This document shows, in pieces, positions 52,344 through 62,874 of a DNA stretch of 64,000 nt. The notes under the pieces were generated by a model that searched no databases, had not been told where the DNA came from, and saw only the letters and a list, made by a program, of their open reading frames with translations. Position 1 is the stretch's first letter, and each line of letters starts with the position of its first letter. The stretch spans positions 29,665-93,664 of the forward strand of contig CAOQRA010000001.1 in the NCBI GenBank assembly GCA_948512295.1, given 5' to 3'. A program made the translations under genes and the position numbers. This DNA comes from an uncultured Eubacteriales bacterium (GTDB taxonomy: Bacteria; Bacillota; Clostridia; Christensenellales; UBA1242).

Positions 52344-55300
52344 ATGAGCGTTAATGTTAAAAAAATCAAAAATGGCAAGGCAGAAAGATATTCTTTCGGA
52401 AAAGTTGACGAGCTTATGGAGATGCCTCCACTTCTTGAAATTCAAAAAAATTCTTACCAGAACTTCTTAACCGAAGGCATAAAAAGTGTTTTTAATGAGT
52501 TTTTCCCTCTTACTGACTACAGCGGAAAAGCTAAGCTTTATATTACAGAAATTTTGGCTTTTGGCGAGCCTAAATTCTCTATTAAGGAATGTAAGCGTCG
52601 TGGTGCTACCTATAGTGCTCCTTTAAAAGTTAAGGCACGTTTTGTAGTTGAGGAAACTGGACAAGCTGTAGAGCAAGAGGTTTTTATCGGCGATGTGCCT
52701 ATGATGACGGAGCAAGGCTCTTTTATCTACAATGGAATTGAAAGAGTTGTTATCAATCAAATTGTGCGCGCACCAAGTGTTTATTTAAAAAGGGAAAAAG
52801 AGAACAATTCTACTTTGATTGCTCAAATGATTCCAGTACATGGTAATTGGATTGAAATTGTTCAAGGTGCAAATGAAGCTTTAAAAATTGTGTTAGAGCG
52901 TAAAAGCAAAATCAGCCTTGGCTTATTCTTAAAATGTTTTGGTTTTACTAATGAGGAAATTTTAACCGCTTTTGGAAATAATAGATATATTAAAAATGTG
53001 CTTGATCGTGAGCCTCAAACAACTCAAGAAGAAGCGCTTATTGAGTTTTCAAGAAAAACTCGTCCTGCAGATGTCGCTTCCGCTGAAACTACTAGAAGTT
53101 ATTTGAATGTGTCTTTCTTTACAGACGCATATTACAACCTTTCTATAGTTGGAAGATATAAATTTAATAAAAAGCTTGCACTTCGTGAAAGACTTCCAGG
53201 ACTTGTAAGCGCTGAAAATATTGTGGATGGCGATGAAGTGCTTGTTAAAGCAGGGGAAGAGTTTACTAAAGAAAGCGCAAATCACGTTCAAAATGCAGGT
53301 ATTAACGAAGTTTGGGTTCAACTTCCAAATAAAAAGCATTTAATTCGTGGAAACAATCGTGTAAATCTTGAAGAGGTGTTCCCTTGCGATGCTAAAGAAC
53401 TTGGCATTCGTGAAGATGTTTACTATCCAAAACTTCAAGAAATCTTGAAAGAAAATAAAACTAAAGAAAAGAGAATTGAAGCTATTAAAAACAGCGTTCA
53501 TGACCTTATTATTACGACACTTACAATGGATGATATTTTGGCGACAATCAGTTGCTATTTAGATGTCCTTGAAGATATTGCGGGCACCGATAAAATCGAG
53601 CACCTTTCTAATAAGCGCGTTGCCACTGTAGGTGAGCTTGCGTGCAATGAGTTTAGAAAGGGCGTTACCAAACTCTCTACTAACATTAAAGAAATGTTAC
53701 AAGGGCGCGAATTTGTAGAAGTTACTCCTTCTCAAATCATGAACCCTAAAGCTGTTAACAAAGCGCTTCGTGATTTCTTTAGCCAATCTCAGCTTTCTCA
53801 AATTATGGACCAAAAGAATCCACTTTCTGGACTTACTCAGAAACGTCGTGTTTCCGCGGTTGGACCTGGAGGTATTAAAAAGGAGCGTGCAGATCCTGAA
53901 ATCCGCGATATTCACTATACTCACTACGGTCGTATTTGTGTTATTGAAACTCCAGAAGGTCAATCTATTGGTCTTTTGAATACTCTTGCTGGGTATGTAA
54001 AAATTAATGATTATGGTTTCCTTGAAACTCCTTATAGAGTTGTAGACAAAGAGAACGCTATTGTAACTGATAAAATTGAATACAAAATGGCAGACGTGGA
54101 AAATGAGAGTTTTATCGCTCAGGCGATTGAGCCGCTTGACGCTGAAGGACATTTTGTAAATAAACGTGTCATTTGTAGACACGGTTCAACTGTTACAGAA
54201 GTTCCTGCACATCAGGTTGATTATATGGATGTTTCTCCACGTCAATGTATCTCAGTTGCAACTTCTCTTATTCCTTTCGTAAACAGTGACGAGGCTAACC
54301 GTGCATTAATGGGCGCAAACATGCAGCGCCAGGCAGTTCCTCTTCTTAGACCAGAATCTCCTATCGTAGGTACTGGAATGGAAGCTAAAGCTGCTCGTGA
54401 TTGTGGTTGCGTAATCCTCGCAAAACATGATGGTGTAGTAAATTATGTTTCCGCTGACGAAATCCGTATTAGATGTGAAGACGGCGGGGAAGACATTTAT
54501 GAACTTATTAAATTTGCAAAAGCTAATGATGACGTATGTTATAATCAACGACCATGCGTTAAAAAAGGCGAAAAAGTTAAAGCTGGCGATGTGATTACTG
54601 ACGGATATTCAACTGAAAAAGGTGAGCTTGCCGTTGGACGCAATGTCCTTATCGGATATATGAACTGGGAAGGACAAAACTATGAAGATGCTATTCTTAT
54701 TAATGAGCGTCTTGTAAAAGATGATGTATATACTTCAATTACACTCTATGACCAAGAAATTAAATGCCGCACAACTAAACTTGGTGACGAGCAAATTACT
54801 CGTGATATTCCAAACCTTGGCGAGGAAGCTCTTAAAGACCTCGACGAAAATGGAATTATCAGAATTGGTGCTGAAGTTCATCCAAATGATATTTTGGTAG
54901 GTAAGGTTACTCCTAAGGGCGAAACTGAGCTTACTCCAGAAGAAAGATTACTTCGCGCAATCTTTGGCGACAAAGCAAGAGAAGTTCGTGACACATCTCT
55001 TCGCGTTCAGCATGGAAAGGGCGGCGTTGTTGTAGATGTACAAGTATTCTCTAAAAAGAATAAAGATGATCTTGAGCCTGGCGTAACCATGATGGTTAAA
55101 GTTACAGTTGCTCAAAAACGTAAAATATCTGTCGGTGATAAAATGGCAGGGCGTCACGGAAACAAAGGCTGCGTTTCACTTGTTCTCCCAGAAGCAGATA
55201 TGCCGTTTATGGCAAATGGACAACCTCTTGACATCGTGCTAAGCCCTCTTGGTATTCCTTCTCGTATGAATATCGGACAGGTTTTGGAAGTTCATCTCGG

Positions 55301-56039
55301 ACTTGTTGCAAATTCCTTAGGATGGAAAGTGGCTACTCCTGCATTTGATGGTGCAACCGCTGGTGAAATCCGCGACCTATTAGTTGAAAACAACTTCCGT
55401 CCAGATGGTAAAGTTCAGCTGTATGATGGTAGAACTGGTGAACCTTTTGAAAATCTTACCACAATCGGTATGAAATATATGCTTAAACTTGAGCACATGG
55501 TTGACAGCAAAATTCACGCTCGTTCAATCGGACCTTATGCTCTTATCACTCAACAACCTCTCGGAGGTAAATCACTCTTTGGTGGTCAGAGATTTGGTGA
55601 AATGGAAGTTTGGGCACTTGAAGCTTATGGTGCATCTCATATCCTTCAAGAAATGCTTACTGTTAAATCTGATGACCTCAATGGCAGAATTAAAACTTAT
55701 GAATCTATTATCAAAGGCTTACCTATTGCAGAGCCTGGCATACCTGAGTCATTCAAAGTACTTGTAAAAGAATTGCAAGCTTTAGGACTTGATATCAAGA
55801 TCTTGACTGATGGAGATAGAGAAATCTCACTTGCAGAGCTTAGTCAAGATGAGCAAGACCAGATGACAACTCTTGCTTCTGACACTGAAAACGACCTTAA
55901 AGACCTCACTCTTGATTTTGACGAAATGTTAGGAGCTCAAGATGAATCTGATAAAGAACTTCAAGAAGTCTTTGAAGAAAGCACTAAAAATGATAGTCTC
56001 GACGATATGTTTGACGATTTTGGGGATTTTGAAGACTAA
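52344..56039 (+). CDS. rpoB: RNA polymerase beta subunit
   Basis: 1231 residues, within the Firmicute range. The rifampicin-pocket region is recognisable (FFSQSQLSQIMDQKNPLSGLTQKRRVSAVGPGG, about 474-506), as are the VSPRQCISVATSLIPF, MGANMQRQAVPLL and GDKMAGRHGNKGCVS motifs. The C-terminus has an acidic tail (DESDKELQEVFEESTKNDSLDDMFDDFGDFED) typical of Firmicutes. In the rifampicin pocket the E. coli positions Ser531 and His526 correspond to Ser in RVSAVG and Gln in LTQKRR. The ribosome site AAGGAGA lies within the leader switch. Unusually, no rplJ/rplL precedes the gene. Confidence 0.98.
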   Translation: MSVNVKKIKNGKAERYSFGKVDELMEMPPLLEIQKNSYQNFLTEGIKSVFNEFFPLTDYSGKAKLYITEILAFGEPKFSIKECKRRGATYSAPLKVKARFVVEETGQAVEQEVFIGDVPMMTEQGSFIYNGIERVVINQIVRAPSVYLKREKENNSTLIAQMIPVHGNWIEIVQGANEALKIVLERKSKISLGLFLKCFGFTNEEILTAFGNNRYIKNVLDREPQTTQEEALIEFSRKTRPADVASAETTRSYLNVSFFTDAYYNLSIVGRYKFNKKLALRERLPGLVSAENIVDGDEVLVKAGEEFTKESANHVQNAGINEVWVQLPNKKHLIRGNNRVNLEEVFPCDAKELGIREDVYYPKLQEILKENKTKEKRIEAIKNSVHDLIITTLTMDDILATISCYLDVLEDIAGTDKIEHLSNKRVATVGELACNEFRKGVTKLSTNIKEMLQGREFVEVTPSQIMNPKAVNKALRDFFSQSQLSQIMDQKNPLSGLTQKRRVSAVGPGGIKKERADPEIRDIHYTHYGRICVIETPEGQSIGLLNTLAGYVKINDYGFLETPYRVVDKENAIVTDKIEYKMADVENESFIAQAIEPLDAEGHFVNKRVICRHGSTVTEVPAHQVDYMDVSPRQCISVATSLIPFVNSDEANRALMGANMQRQAVPLLRPESPIVGTGMEAKAARDCGCVILAKHDGVVNYVSADEIRIRCEDGGEDIYELIKFAKANDDVCYNQRPCVKKGEKVKAGDVITDGYSTEKGELAVGRNVLIGYMNWEGQNYEDAILINERLVKDDVYTSITLYDQEIKCRTTKLGDEQITRDIPNLGEEALKDLDENGIIRIGAEVHPNDILVGKVTPKGETELTPEERLLRAIFGDKAREVRDTSLRVQHGKGGVVVDVQVFSKKNKDDLEPGVTMMVKVTVAQKRKISVGDKMAGRHGNKGCVSLVLPEADMPFMANGQPLDIVLSPLGIPSRMNIGQVLEVHLGLVANSLGWKVATPAFDGATAGEIRDLLVENNFRPDGKVQLYDGRTGEPFENLTTIGMKYMLKLEHMVDSKIHARSIGPYALITQQPLGGKSLFGGQRFGEMEVWALEAYGASHILQEMLTVKSDDLNGRIKTYESIIKGLPIAEPGIPESFKVLVKELQALGLDIKILTDGDREISLAELSQDEQDQMTTLASDTENDLKDLTLDFDEMLGAQDESDKELQEVFEESTKNDSLDDMFDDFGDFED

Positions 56040-56097
56040 GCTACTTTTCTATGCTAGAAAAGTAGCAAAAGACCCGAGGGGTTGCGATTCCCCTCGG
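56040..56097 (+). repeat. Twin hairpin element between rpoB and rpoC
   Basis: Two perfect hairpins: GCTACTTTTCTA-TGC-TAGAAAAGTAGC (56040-56066, 12 bp) and CCGAGGGG-TTGCGATT-CCCCTCGG (56074-56097, 8 bp). Neither has a T run, so they look like structure elements or a small mobile repeat, not terminators. They could stabilise or cleave the rpoBC message. Confidence 0.6.
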
Positions 56098-56159
56098 ACT
56101 CCCACAAACGCTTTTAATAAGAAGTTTTATATAGATCGATTTTAGTACTTGGAGGGCGT

Positions 56160-56412
56160 ATGAATATCTTAAAAAAAAATACGTAAATTAAAATACACAG
56201 AGCCGAGGAGAATTGTACTTAAAGATAAAAATATTTCTGTTCTTACTCCTAAGGAAATTCAAAAATTCAGAGAAGAAATGCGTTCTGTGCAAGAAGATTT
56301 AAGAACTTCAAAATTATTAAATCAGTCACTTGATGAAACAATTATGCTTGGCATCGAGCTTGCGAAAGCCAATAATCGGGTTATTGCAACCGAAGAAACA
56401 AATAATTTATGA
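56160..56412 (+). pseudogene. Frameshifted small gene between rpoB and rpoC
   Basis: GGAGGGCGT precedes ATG at 56160. The frame reads M-N-I-L-K-K-N-T and stops, because of a run of nine A (56171-56179). Removing one A gives an open 83-residue protein: MNILKKIRKLKY, TEPRRIVLKDKNISVLTP, KEIQKFREEMRSVQEDLR, TSKLLNQSLDETIMLGIE, LAKANNRVIATEETNNL. It is basic at the start and a strongly helical, coiled-coil-like C-terminal part follows. The coding appearance and good ribosome site suggest a real gene with a recent frameshift, an assembly error, or rescue by slippage on the A run. No family recognised. Confidence 0.6.
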
Positions 56413-56455
56413 CAAATTTACTAAAACAAACAAAAATTTATAAAGGAAAGAAACT

Positions 56456-59400
56456 ATGTTTGAATTAAACAACTTTGATTCCATTAAAATTGGAATTGCT
56501 TCACCTGAAAAAATTAGAGAATGGTCGCACGGTGAGGTGACTAAACCAGAAACTATTAACTATCGCACACAAAAGCCTGAAAAAGACGGACTTTTCTGTG
56601 AGAAGATTTTTGGACCAAGAAAAGACTGGGAATGTCACTGTGGCAAATATAAACGTGTACGCTACAAGGGCGTTGTCTGCGATAAGTGCGGAGTTGAAGT
56701 CACTCGTGCTAAAGTTCGCCGTGAGCGTATGGGACATATCGAACTTGCAGCTCCTTGTACTCATATTTGGTTCTTCAGAAATGTACCATCTAAGATTGGT
56801 ACTATTCTTGAAATGACTCCAAAAGCGCTTGAACAAGTTGTTTACTATGTTTGCTATGTTGTTTTAGACCCTAAAAACACGGACTTCCTTTATAAACAGG
56901 TGATTACTGACAAAGAGTATCGCGAAGCAATCGAGAAATATGGTCCAAACAGCTTTGAGGCTGGAATGGGTGCAGAAGCAATCAAACGACTGCTTTCTGA
57001 AGTTGATTTACAACGTGAATCTCGCGAACTTAAAGAAAATCTGCCGACTATGAAAGGTCAACGTAAAGTCAAAGCGACTAAAAAACTTGACGTAGTTGAG
57101 TCTTTCATTAAGTCTGGTAATAATCCTACTTGGATGGTTCTGGATGTTATTCCAGTGCTTCCTCCAGAACTTCGTCCTATGGTTCCACTTGATGGTGGAC
57201 GTTATGCGACAAGTGACCTCAATGACCTTTATCGTCGTGTAATTAATAGAAATAATCGTTTAAAGAAATTGATTGAATTAGGCGCTCCAGATGTCATCAT
57301 ACGTAATGAAAAACGTATGCTTCAAGAATCTGTAGATAACCTTATTGACAATGGTAAACGTGGCAAAGCTGTTCAATCTTCAAAACAACGTGATTTGAAA
57401 TCATTGACCGCTATGCTTGGTGGAAAACAAGGACGTTTCCGTTTGAACCTTCTTGGTAAACGTGTTGACTACTCTGGCCGTAGCGTTATTGTCGTTGGAC
57501 CAGAACTCAAAATGTATCAATGCGGACTTCCAAAAGAAATGGCACTTGAATTATTTAAGCCATTTATCATTAATCGCCTTGTAGATTTGAATAAATCTCA
57601 TAACATTAAAGCTGCAAAGCGTATGATTGATAAGGAAAAACCAGTCGTTTGGGATATACTCGCAGAGGTCATCAAAGACCACCCAGTATTCCTAAACCGT
57701 GCTCCTACACTTCACAGACTTTCTGTTCAAGCGTTTGAGCCAGTTCTTGTTGAAGGCAAGGCAATTAAACTTCACCCATCAGTTTGTCCTGCGTTCAATG
57801 CTGACTTCGATGGTGACCAGATGTCTGTCCATGTTCCACTTTCAATTGATGCAAGAACGGAAGCTAGAACGCTTATGCTTGCGTCAAACAATCTTCTTAA
57901 ACTTTCTGATGGTAACCCTATCGTTACTCCTGACCAAGATATTGTATTAGGTTGTGCTTATATGACTATGATTCGCCCAGGTGCACTTGGTGAAGGAAGC
58001 ATTTACAAGTCAAAAGATGAAGCATACTATGCTTATCAAACTAATAATGTTGATCTTCAAGCAGAAATCACTGTAAGAATTGAAAAAGAGCAAGATAGTA
58101 AAAAATATTCAAAACTTATTAAAACTTCTGTAGGAAGATTGTTGTTTAATGACAGTATTCCTCAAAACTTAGGGTATGTAGACAGAACTAAAGAGGAAAA
58201 CATTTGTGAGCTTGAGCTTAATAAGGCAGTTGTTAAGGGTGACCTTAAAGACATCATTGACAAAGCTTATGGTGTGCTTGGCACAAGCGAATGTGCGAAA
58301 CTTGTTGATAAAATTAAAGAAACAGGTTATAAATATTCAACTCTTGCAGCACTTACTGTTAACATCTTTGATATTGAAGAACCTTCATTCAAAGACGAAA
58401 TTGTTCACGAGGCAGAGGGCAAAGCTCTTGAAAATGAAAAGTTACTTCGTAAAGGTCTTATTACATTGGATGAGAAACTACGTAGTAATCGTGACATTTG
58501 GAATGAGGCTCGTGGTCAAATCAAGAGTAAACTTCTCGGCACTTTTGAGGAATTTAACCCATTTAGAATTATGGTTACTTCTAAAGCACGTGGTAGTGAA
58601 GACCAGCTTACAAACGTCTGCGGAATGATTGGTATTAAAACCGCCGCTTCTGGTGAAATTATTGATACACCTATTAAAGCATCTTTCCGTAAAGGTCTTT
58701 CTCCTATTGAGTATTTCTTGACAGCTCGTGGAGCCAGAAAAGGTCTTACTGATACGGCTCTTAAAACTGCTGACTCAGGTTACTTGACTCGAAGACTTGT
58801 TGACATTTCTCAAGATGTAGTTGTCACTACTGAAGATTGCTTTGCTGACGCTGACGAGAATGTAAAAGGCGTTTGGGTAAGTGATCTTGTTACCGACGGG
58901 ACAATTCAAGAGCGTCTTGATGAGCGTATCTATGGCAGAGTTGCTGTGGACGACATCATCAATCCTAAAACAGGCGAACTTATTGTTCCTGCTAACACCA
59001 TGATTTCTGAAGCTCAATCTAAAGCTGTAGTTGCAGCTGGTATTGAAAAAGTTCAAATTCGTTCTATTCTTACTTGCCGTTGTAGACACGGCGTGTGCGC
59101 AAAATGCTATGGACGTGACCTTGCTGGTAAAAGTATGGTTACTATCGGCGAGGCTGTCGGCACTATTGCTGCTCAATCTATCGGTGAGCCTGGTACACAG
59201 CTTACAATGCGTACCTTCCACTCCGGTGGTATTGCTGCCGCACTTGATATTACTCAAGGTCTTCCTCGTGTTGAAGAAATCTTCGAAGCACGTAAGCCAA
59301 AAGGTGAGTGTATCTTAAGTGAGGTGGCAGGTAAAGTTTCAATTAAACAAGATGCTAAATATTACTATATTACTGTAACCTCTCGTGAGGGCGATGAAGT

Positions 59401-59983
59401 GTACGAGGCAAAGAAACCAGCAGTACTTGCAGTTAAGCAAGGTGACTTGGTAGAGCCTGGCAGTCAACTTACCGCTGGAGCTATCAATCCTCCAGACCTT
59501 CTCCGTATGAAAGGTATTAAAGGCTTGCAAGAATATCTACTTACTCAAGTAATTGCCACATATCGCGGTCAAGAAGTTAAGGTTAATGATAAACACGTTG
59601 AAATTATTGTTCGTCAAATGCTTAAGAAAGTTAAAGTTGAAGCAAGCGGTGATACCAACTTACTCCCTGGTGAGATAGTAGATGTATATCGCTGTGACGA
59701 AGAGAATGAAAGAGTGCTTTCTGAGGGGGGCGTGCCTGCAACTGTTAAACGTATTCTTCTTGGTATTACAAAGGCGTCACTTTCTACCGAGTCTTTCCTT
59801 TCGGCTGCATCTTTCCAAGAGACTTCTAGGACTCTTACCGATGCTGCAACTAAAGGAAAAGTTGATCATCTTCTCGGACTTAAAGAGAATGTCATTATAG
59901 GTAAGCTTATTCCAGCCGGAACAGGCGTTAAAGAATATCGCGGCGTAATGCCAGTTGTGCTTAAAGACGAAGAGGCTATATAA
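56456..59983 (+). CDS. rpoC: RNA polymerase beta' subunit
   Basis: 1175 residues, as in Firmicutes. Zinc-binding N-terminus [22 protein letters not shown] (about 60-82), the catalytic [10 protein letters not shown] (about 447-456) with its three Asp, [19 protein letters not shown], the trigger loop region [28 protein letters not shown], and [16 protein letters not shown] are all intact. The second zinc cluster reads [15 protein letters not shown] (about 870-884). It is probably co-transcribed with rpoB across the 416-base gap, which is unusually long because it contains two hairpins and a frameshifted small gene. The ribosome site is AAAGGAAAG. Confidence 0.98.
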   Translation: MFELNNFDSIKIGIASPEKIREWSHGEVTKPETINYRTQKPEKDGLFCEKIFGPRKDWECHCGKYKRVRYKGVVCDKCGVEVTRAKVRRERMGHIELAAPCTHIWFFRNVPSKIGTILEMTPKALEQVVYYVCYVVLDPKNTDFLYKQVITDKEYREAIEKYGPNSFEAGMGAEAIKRLLSEVDLQRESRELKENLPTMKGQRKVKATKKLDVVESFIKSGNNPTWMVLDVIPVLPPELRPMVPLDGGRYATSDLNDLYRRVINRNNRLKKLIELGAPDVIIRNEKRMLQESVDNLIDNGKRGKAVQSSKQRDLKSLTAMLGGKQGRFRLNLLGKRVDYSGRSVIVVGPELKMYQCGLPKEMALELFKPFIINRLVDLNKSHNIKAAKRMIDKEKPVVWDILAEVIKDHPVFLNRAPTLHRLSVQAFEPVLVEGKAIKLHPSVCPAFNADFDGDQMSVHVPLSIDARTEARTLMLASNNLLKLSDGNPIVTPDQDIVLGCAYMTMIRPGALGEGSIYKSKDEAYYAYQTNNVDLQAEITVRIEKEQDSKKYSKLIKTSVGRLLFNDSIPQNLGYVDRTKEENICELELNKAVVKGDLKDIIDKAYGVLGTSECAKLVDKIKETGYKYSTLAALTVNIFDIEEPSFKDEIVHEAEGKALENEKLLRKGLITLDEKLRSNRDIWNEARGQIKSKLLGTFEEFNPFRIMVTSKARGSEDQLTNVCGMIGIKTAASGEIIDTPIKASFRKGLSPIEYFLTARGARKGLTDTALKTADSGYLTRRLVDISQDVVVTTEDCFADADENVKGVWVSDLVTDGTIQERLDERIYGRVAVDDIINPKTGELIVPANTMISEAQSKAVVAAGIEKVQIRSILTCRCRHGVCAKCYGRDLAGKSMVTIGEAVGTIAAQSIGEPGTQLTMRTFHSGGIAAALDITQGLPRVEEIFEARKPKGECILSEVAGKVSIKQDAKYYYITVTSREGDEVYEAKKPAVLAVKQGDLVEPGSQLTAGAINPPDLLRMKGIKGLQEYLLTQVIATYRGQEVKVNDKHVEIIVRQMLKKVKVEASGDTNLLPGEIVDVYRCDEENERVLSEGGVPATVKRILLGITKASLSTESFLSAASFQETSRTLTDAATKGKVDHLLGLKENVIIGKLIPAGTGVKEYRGVMPVVLKDEEAI

Positions 59984-59985
59984 AA

Positions 59986-60016
59986 AAAATCAATCGCAAG
60001 TCGATTGATTTTTTTG
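59986..60016 (+). terminator. Terminator of rpoBC
   Basis: 10-bp stem AAATCAATCG / CGATTGATTT, 5-base loop, then T run. Confidence 0.85.
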
Positions 60017-60357
60017 ATACAGCAAACCATGGGTTTGAGCCGTGGGGCAAAAGAGGTGAACCTATGACTAAAAAAAGTATTGATAGTAAAAATTAAATTA
60101 GAAAAGAAAAAGACCGGGAATGGAAAAGGCAGAAGGCCCCGCTATTGTCATCCTGATGCATAGCGGAAGCATCCAGCGTTAGCGTAAAGTTTTTATTTAC
60201 GGCAAAACTTAAATTCTTCGACTGCATTCGCTATGCTCATTTCGCCCAGAATGACAAGAGAGGGAACTCAGGTTTACGCGTGCAAGAACATGGAGGGTCC
60301 CCCAATTTCAAATACCACAGGTTTTACCCGTGGTTTTTTAATATAATATTGAAATAA
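60017..60357. repeat. Spacer with repeat fragment and second terminator
   Basis: No convincing gene. It holds a 10-codon ORF with AGAGGTGA (60064-60096). It also holds a copy of the intergenic repeat (60212-60256, from AAATTCTTCGACTG to CCCAGAATGACAAGAG), and a terminator-like hairpin (60314-60337, ACCACaGG / CCcGTGGT, T run). Confidence 0.5.
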
Positions 60358-60387
60358 AAACACCCAGCTAATTGTTAGTTGAGTGTA
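60358..60387 (-). terminator. Terminator of the DUF6273-like gene
   Basis: Read leftward: stem ACACtCA-a-CTAA / TTAG-c-TGgGTGT then T run. Confidence 0.6.
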
Positions 60388-60404
60388 GTTATTTTATTTA
60401 ATTG

Positions 60405-61127
60405 CTATTCACTTTCTTCTTCTGTATTGTGCTTATTTACAGCAGCGTTTTGAATTTCAAGTATAGGAGTTGCTTTTTCATAGCCATCCTCACTTGACAT
60501 CTCAACTTCCACCATCTCGGCAAGCTCTTCCTCAGTAAACAGACTTTCACATTGAGCTCTTAATTTCTTTGCTTTGGCATAATCATTGTGATCATCATTT
60601 TCAGCAAATGGCTCTGCTTTTGCCACAAGGTCAAGAGTCCAAAGTTGCATAACAGCAGTCTCACCTTTGGTATAAGCCGACTCACACTCCTCTTTGTTAA
60701 GCCAAATACAATCATACTTACCAAATTTAACAATAGGCGCTGTGCTTTCTACAGTTTCATCTTTTCCATTTTCTGGATTCCATACCAGCGCTTTTCTTGT
60801 TTCCATGCGGCAACCTCTAACGAGGTCGCATTCCGGATTATAGATTAGGTTAAAAGCGACACGCAAGCCGGCGTTAGACGCGCTTGCATAGTACCAATCG
60901 CGCGCGGCATCATCGTGACCACAGTAGACTCGATCAGTAGAGCCTAAAAAAGGCGAGCGCAAGAAGAAGTAACCAGCTATGTAATCATCGCTTTCCCCTG
61001 CACCATCGTTTCTTGCCTTTTCTGAAAGCTTTGCTCCCATAAATGCTAAGTACTTTCTACGTGCTGCGTCATATTCGCTTGCACTTGGTATGTATACTTT
61101 CTCTCTTAATATTGTAGGTTTTGCCAT
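60405..61127 (-). CDS. DUF6273-like protein, unusual composition
   Basis: 240 residues, soluble. The landmark is YFFLRSPFLGSTDRVYCGHDDAARDWYYASASNAGLRVAFNL (about 52-93), which matches the 'WLRSP ... V...G ... GVRPAL.L' pattern of DUF6273, a domain found in secreted and phage-related proteins and related to FGE/SUMF-like folds. No signal peptide is seen. Its GC content looks clearly higher than neighbouring genes, which suggests recent transfer. AAGGAG precedes the start. It has no neighbour in the same direction. Confidence 0.55.
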   Translation of the reverse strand: MAKPTILREKVYIPSASEYDAARRKYLAFMGAKLSEKARNDGAGESDDYIAGYFFLRSPFLGSTDRVYCGHDDAARDWYYASASNAGLRVAFNLIYNPECDLVRGCRMETRKALVWNPENGKDETVESTAPIVKFGKYDCIWLNKEECESAYTKGETAVMQLWTLDLVAKAEPFAENDDHNDYAKAKKLRAQCESLFTEEELAEMVEVEMSSEDGYEKATPILEIQNAAVNKHNTEEESE

Positions 61128-61719
61128 AATTTTACTCCTTTTTCATAATCTAACATAATTATTAGGCAAAGTCAAGACTTTTCAATATATTGGTTTTAAT
61201 AATATATAAGTTTTTTTAAATTAAAATATAAAATTAATGATGAGCTTCTTTTAAGAAAGAAAAATATTAATTATAATATACATACATAATTAAATTAAAA
61301 ATAACCAGTTTGCACAAACATATCGACAAATCGCCAGCGAAACGCGAATTCGCTTGGCCGGTAAGTGCGAAAATAGACGATAAGGGTGCAATTGTTTTTG
61401 AATGAAAAAATCAGACGAAATAGTCTGAGTTTCGCACGAGTGCGCTCTAAGGGAGACGCTCCGCGTTAACCCTATCAAAGCTGGTCGAGCCGCTATCAAA
61501 CTGAAATGAAGCAAGCTCGCGTTGCTTACTTATAAAGAAATGAAGTGAAGTGGCAATAATTATCATTAATGCAAACTTGTTTGCTGTTCATAATCGAAGC
61601 GGTTGCATTTGAAAGACCGCATTAAAACTCTTCATTTTTCATTCTTAGTTTTTCACTCAAAAACAATTTAACTCAGTGAAGAGTGAAAAGTGACGAAATA
61701 AAAGTGAAAAGTACAAACA
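61128..61719. repeat. Long gene-free spacer with repeat remnants
   Basis: No gene supported. 61128-61300 is AT-rich. 61409-61540 contains remnants of the intergenic repeat and other half-palindromes (TCTGAGTTTCGCACGAGTG, GGGAGACGCTCCGCG). 61625-61720 has short repeats of the form TTTTTCACTC / GAGTGAAAAGTG in both orientations. Confidence 0.45.
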
Positions 61720-61756
61720 AAAAAATCCTCGGCTTATGCTTCGGATTGTTTTTGTT
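61720..61756 (-). terminator. Terminator of tRNA-Glu(CUC)
   Basis: Read leftward: AATCCGAAGC / GCCGAGGATT hairpin followed by TTTTTT. Confidence 0.6.
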
Positions 61757-61831
61757 TGGTACCCTCTAAGGGAATCGAACCCTTGATTCAGCCGTGAGAG
61801 GGCTGCGTCTTAGCCGCTTGACCAAGAGGGC
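61757..61831 (-). tRNA. tRNA-Glu(CUC)
   Basis: 75 nt with encoded CCA. Acceptor GCCCTCT/AGAGGGT, T-loop GGTTCGATTCC, anticodon loop CTCTCAC giving CUC. It closely resembles the tRNA-Glu(UUC) at 12488. Confidence 0.95.
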
Positions 61832-62028
61832 ATTTAGTTTGCTATATTATAATAGCAAATTTTGATATAAAAATCAAGAGTTTTTTGCTTATTTTTAAAC
61901 ATTTTACAGGTATTTCTAATGAAATTTTTATATTAGTGTAATTTTAGTTATATCTATTACAAAAATACAAATTATTTATTTTTAATTTTTTATTTTATTT
62001 GATATACTATTATAGTTAAGAGGATATT

Positions 62029-62868
62029 ATGTTTAATAAAGGCAAAGTTAAAATAGGTATTGCGTTTGGCGGAGGCGGCACGAGAGGCTTCACACATCTG
62101 GGGGTTATAAAAGCGCTTGAACAGTTTGGAATTACCTCGGATAGATTTGATTTCATAGCAGGAACGAGTGTGGGCAGTTTGATGGGGGCTTTTTATGCGG
62201 CGGGTTATTCATATAGTCAAATGTACGAAATTGCTAAAAATATTCGTGAAAAGGATATTAAAAGTAATTTACTTCCTTTTCAACCTTCTAAAACAGAGGG
62301 AATAGGCAAAGTCATTCAAGCAAATCTTGGGGATATAGACATTCAAGATTTAAAAAAGCCTTTTGCCGCAGTGGCTACTGATATTATTTCTACAAAAGAG
62401 GTGGTTATCTGTAAAGGCAATCTTTCAAAAGCGGTTCAAGGTAGTTGCTGTGTACCTGCGGTGTTTCAGCCTGTGGACTTTGAAGGAATGCTGCTTTGCG
62501 ATGGAGGACTTCATAATACTATTCCGTCGGATGTTCCACTCATGATGGGGTGTGACTATTGTTTAGCTATTGATGTGAACAAATCCAGACTTTATGGTAC
62601 AGATTCCACAAAACTTTTTGATGTAGTAATGTGTTCAATTCGTATTCTTATGAAGTCTAACGCGGTGCGAGGCTATATGAATGCAGATGTTATGATAGCG
62701 CCTGAAACAAAGCGCTTTAAGTCTACTAAAACAGAAGGCATGGAAGAGATGATTGAAGAGGGCTACAAAGCAACTATTGATGTTATGCCTCAAATAATTC
62801 AACTTTTAAACTCAAAAAAGCGTAAAAAGTTTAGAAATTTACCGCAAGATATTAAAATAATTAGGTGA
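62029..62868 (+). CDS. Patatin-like phospholipase (RssA/NTE type)
   Basis: 279 residues. The oxyanion loop GGGGTRG (14-20), the nucleophile elbow GTSVG (Ser47) and the second catalytic motif DGG (about 158) are all present, giving the Ser-Asp dyad of patatins. Homologues hydrolyse acyl ester bonds in membrane lipids. The ribosome site is AGAGGAT. The ComEC-type gene starts six bases after its stop, so they form an operon. Confidence 0.92.
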   Translation: MFNKGKVKIGIAFGGGGTRGFTHLGVIKALEQFGITSDRFDFIAGTSVGSLMGAFYAAGYSYSQMYEIAKNIREKDIKSNLLPFQPSKTEGIGKVIQANLGDIDIQDLKKPFAAVATDIISTKEVVICKGNLSKAVQGSCCVPAVFQPVDFEGMLLCDGGLHNTIPSDVPLMMGCDYCLAIDVNKSRLYGTDSTKLFDVVMCSIRILMKSNAVRGYMNADVMIAPETKRFKSTKTEGMEEMIEEGYKATIDVMPQIIQLLNSKKRKKFRNLPQDIKIIR

Positions 62869-62874
62869 TAAAAT

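Noticed and set aside
60064..60096. Ten-codon ORF with AGAGGTGA after rpoC
   Set aside because: Too short to support as a gene and sits among repeat fragments; recorded only as part of the spacer.
60405..61127. Diversity-generating retroelement target
   Set aside because: The domain style could suit one, but no reverse transcriptase or template repeat is present nearby.
61290..61514. A 74-residue open frame on the minus strand
   Set aside because: It lies in repeat-rich spacer DNA, has no ribosome site and the translation shows no domain character.
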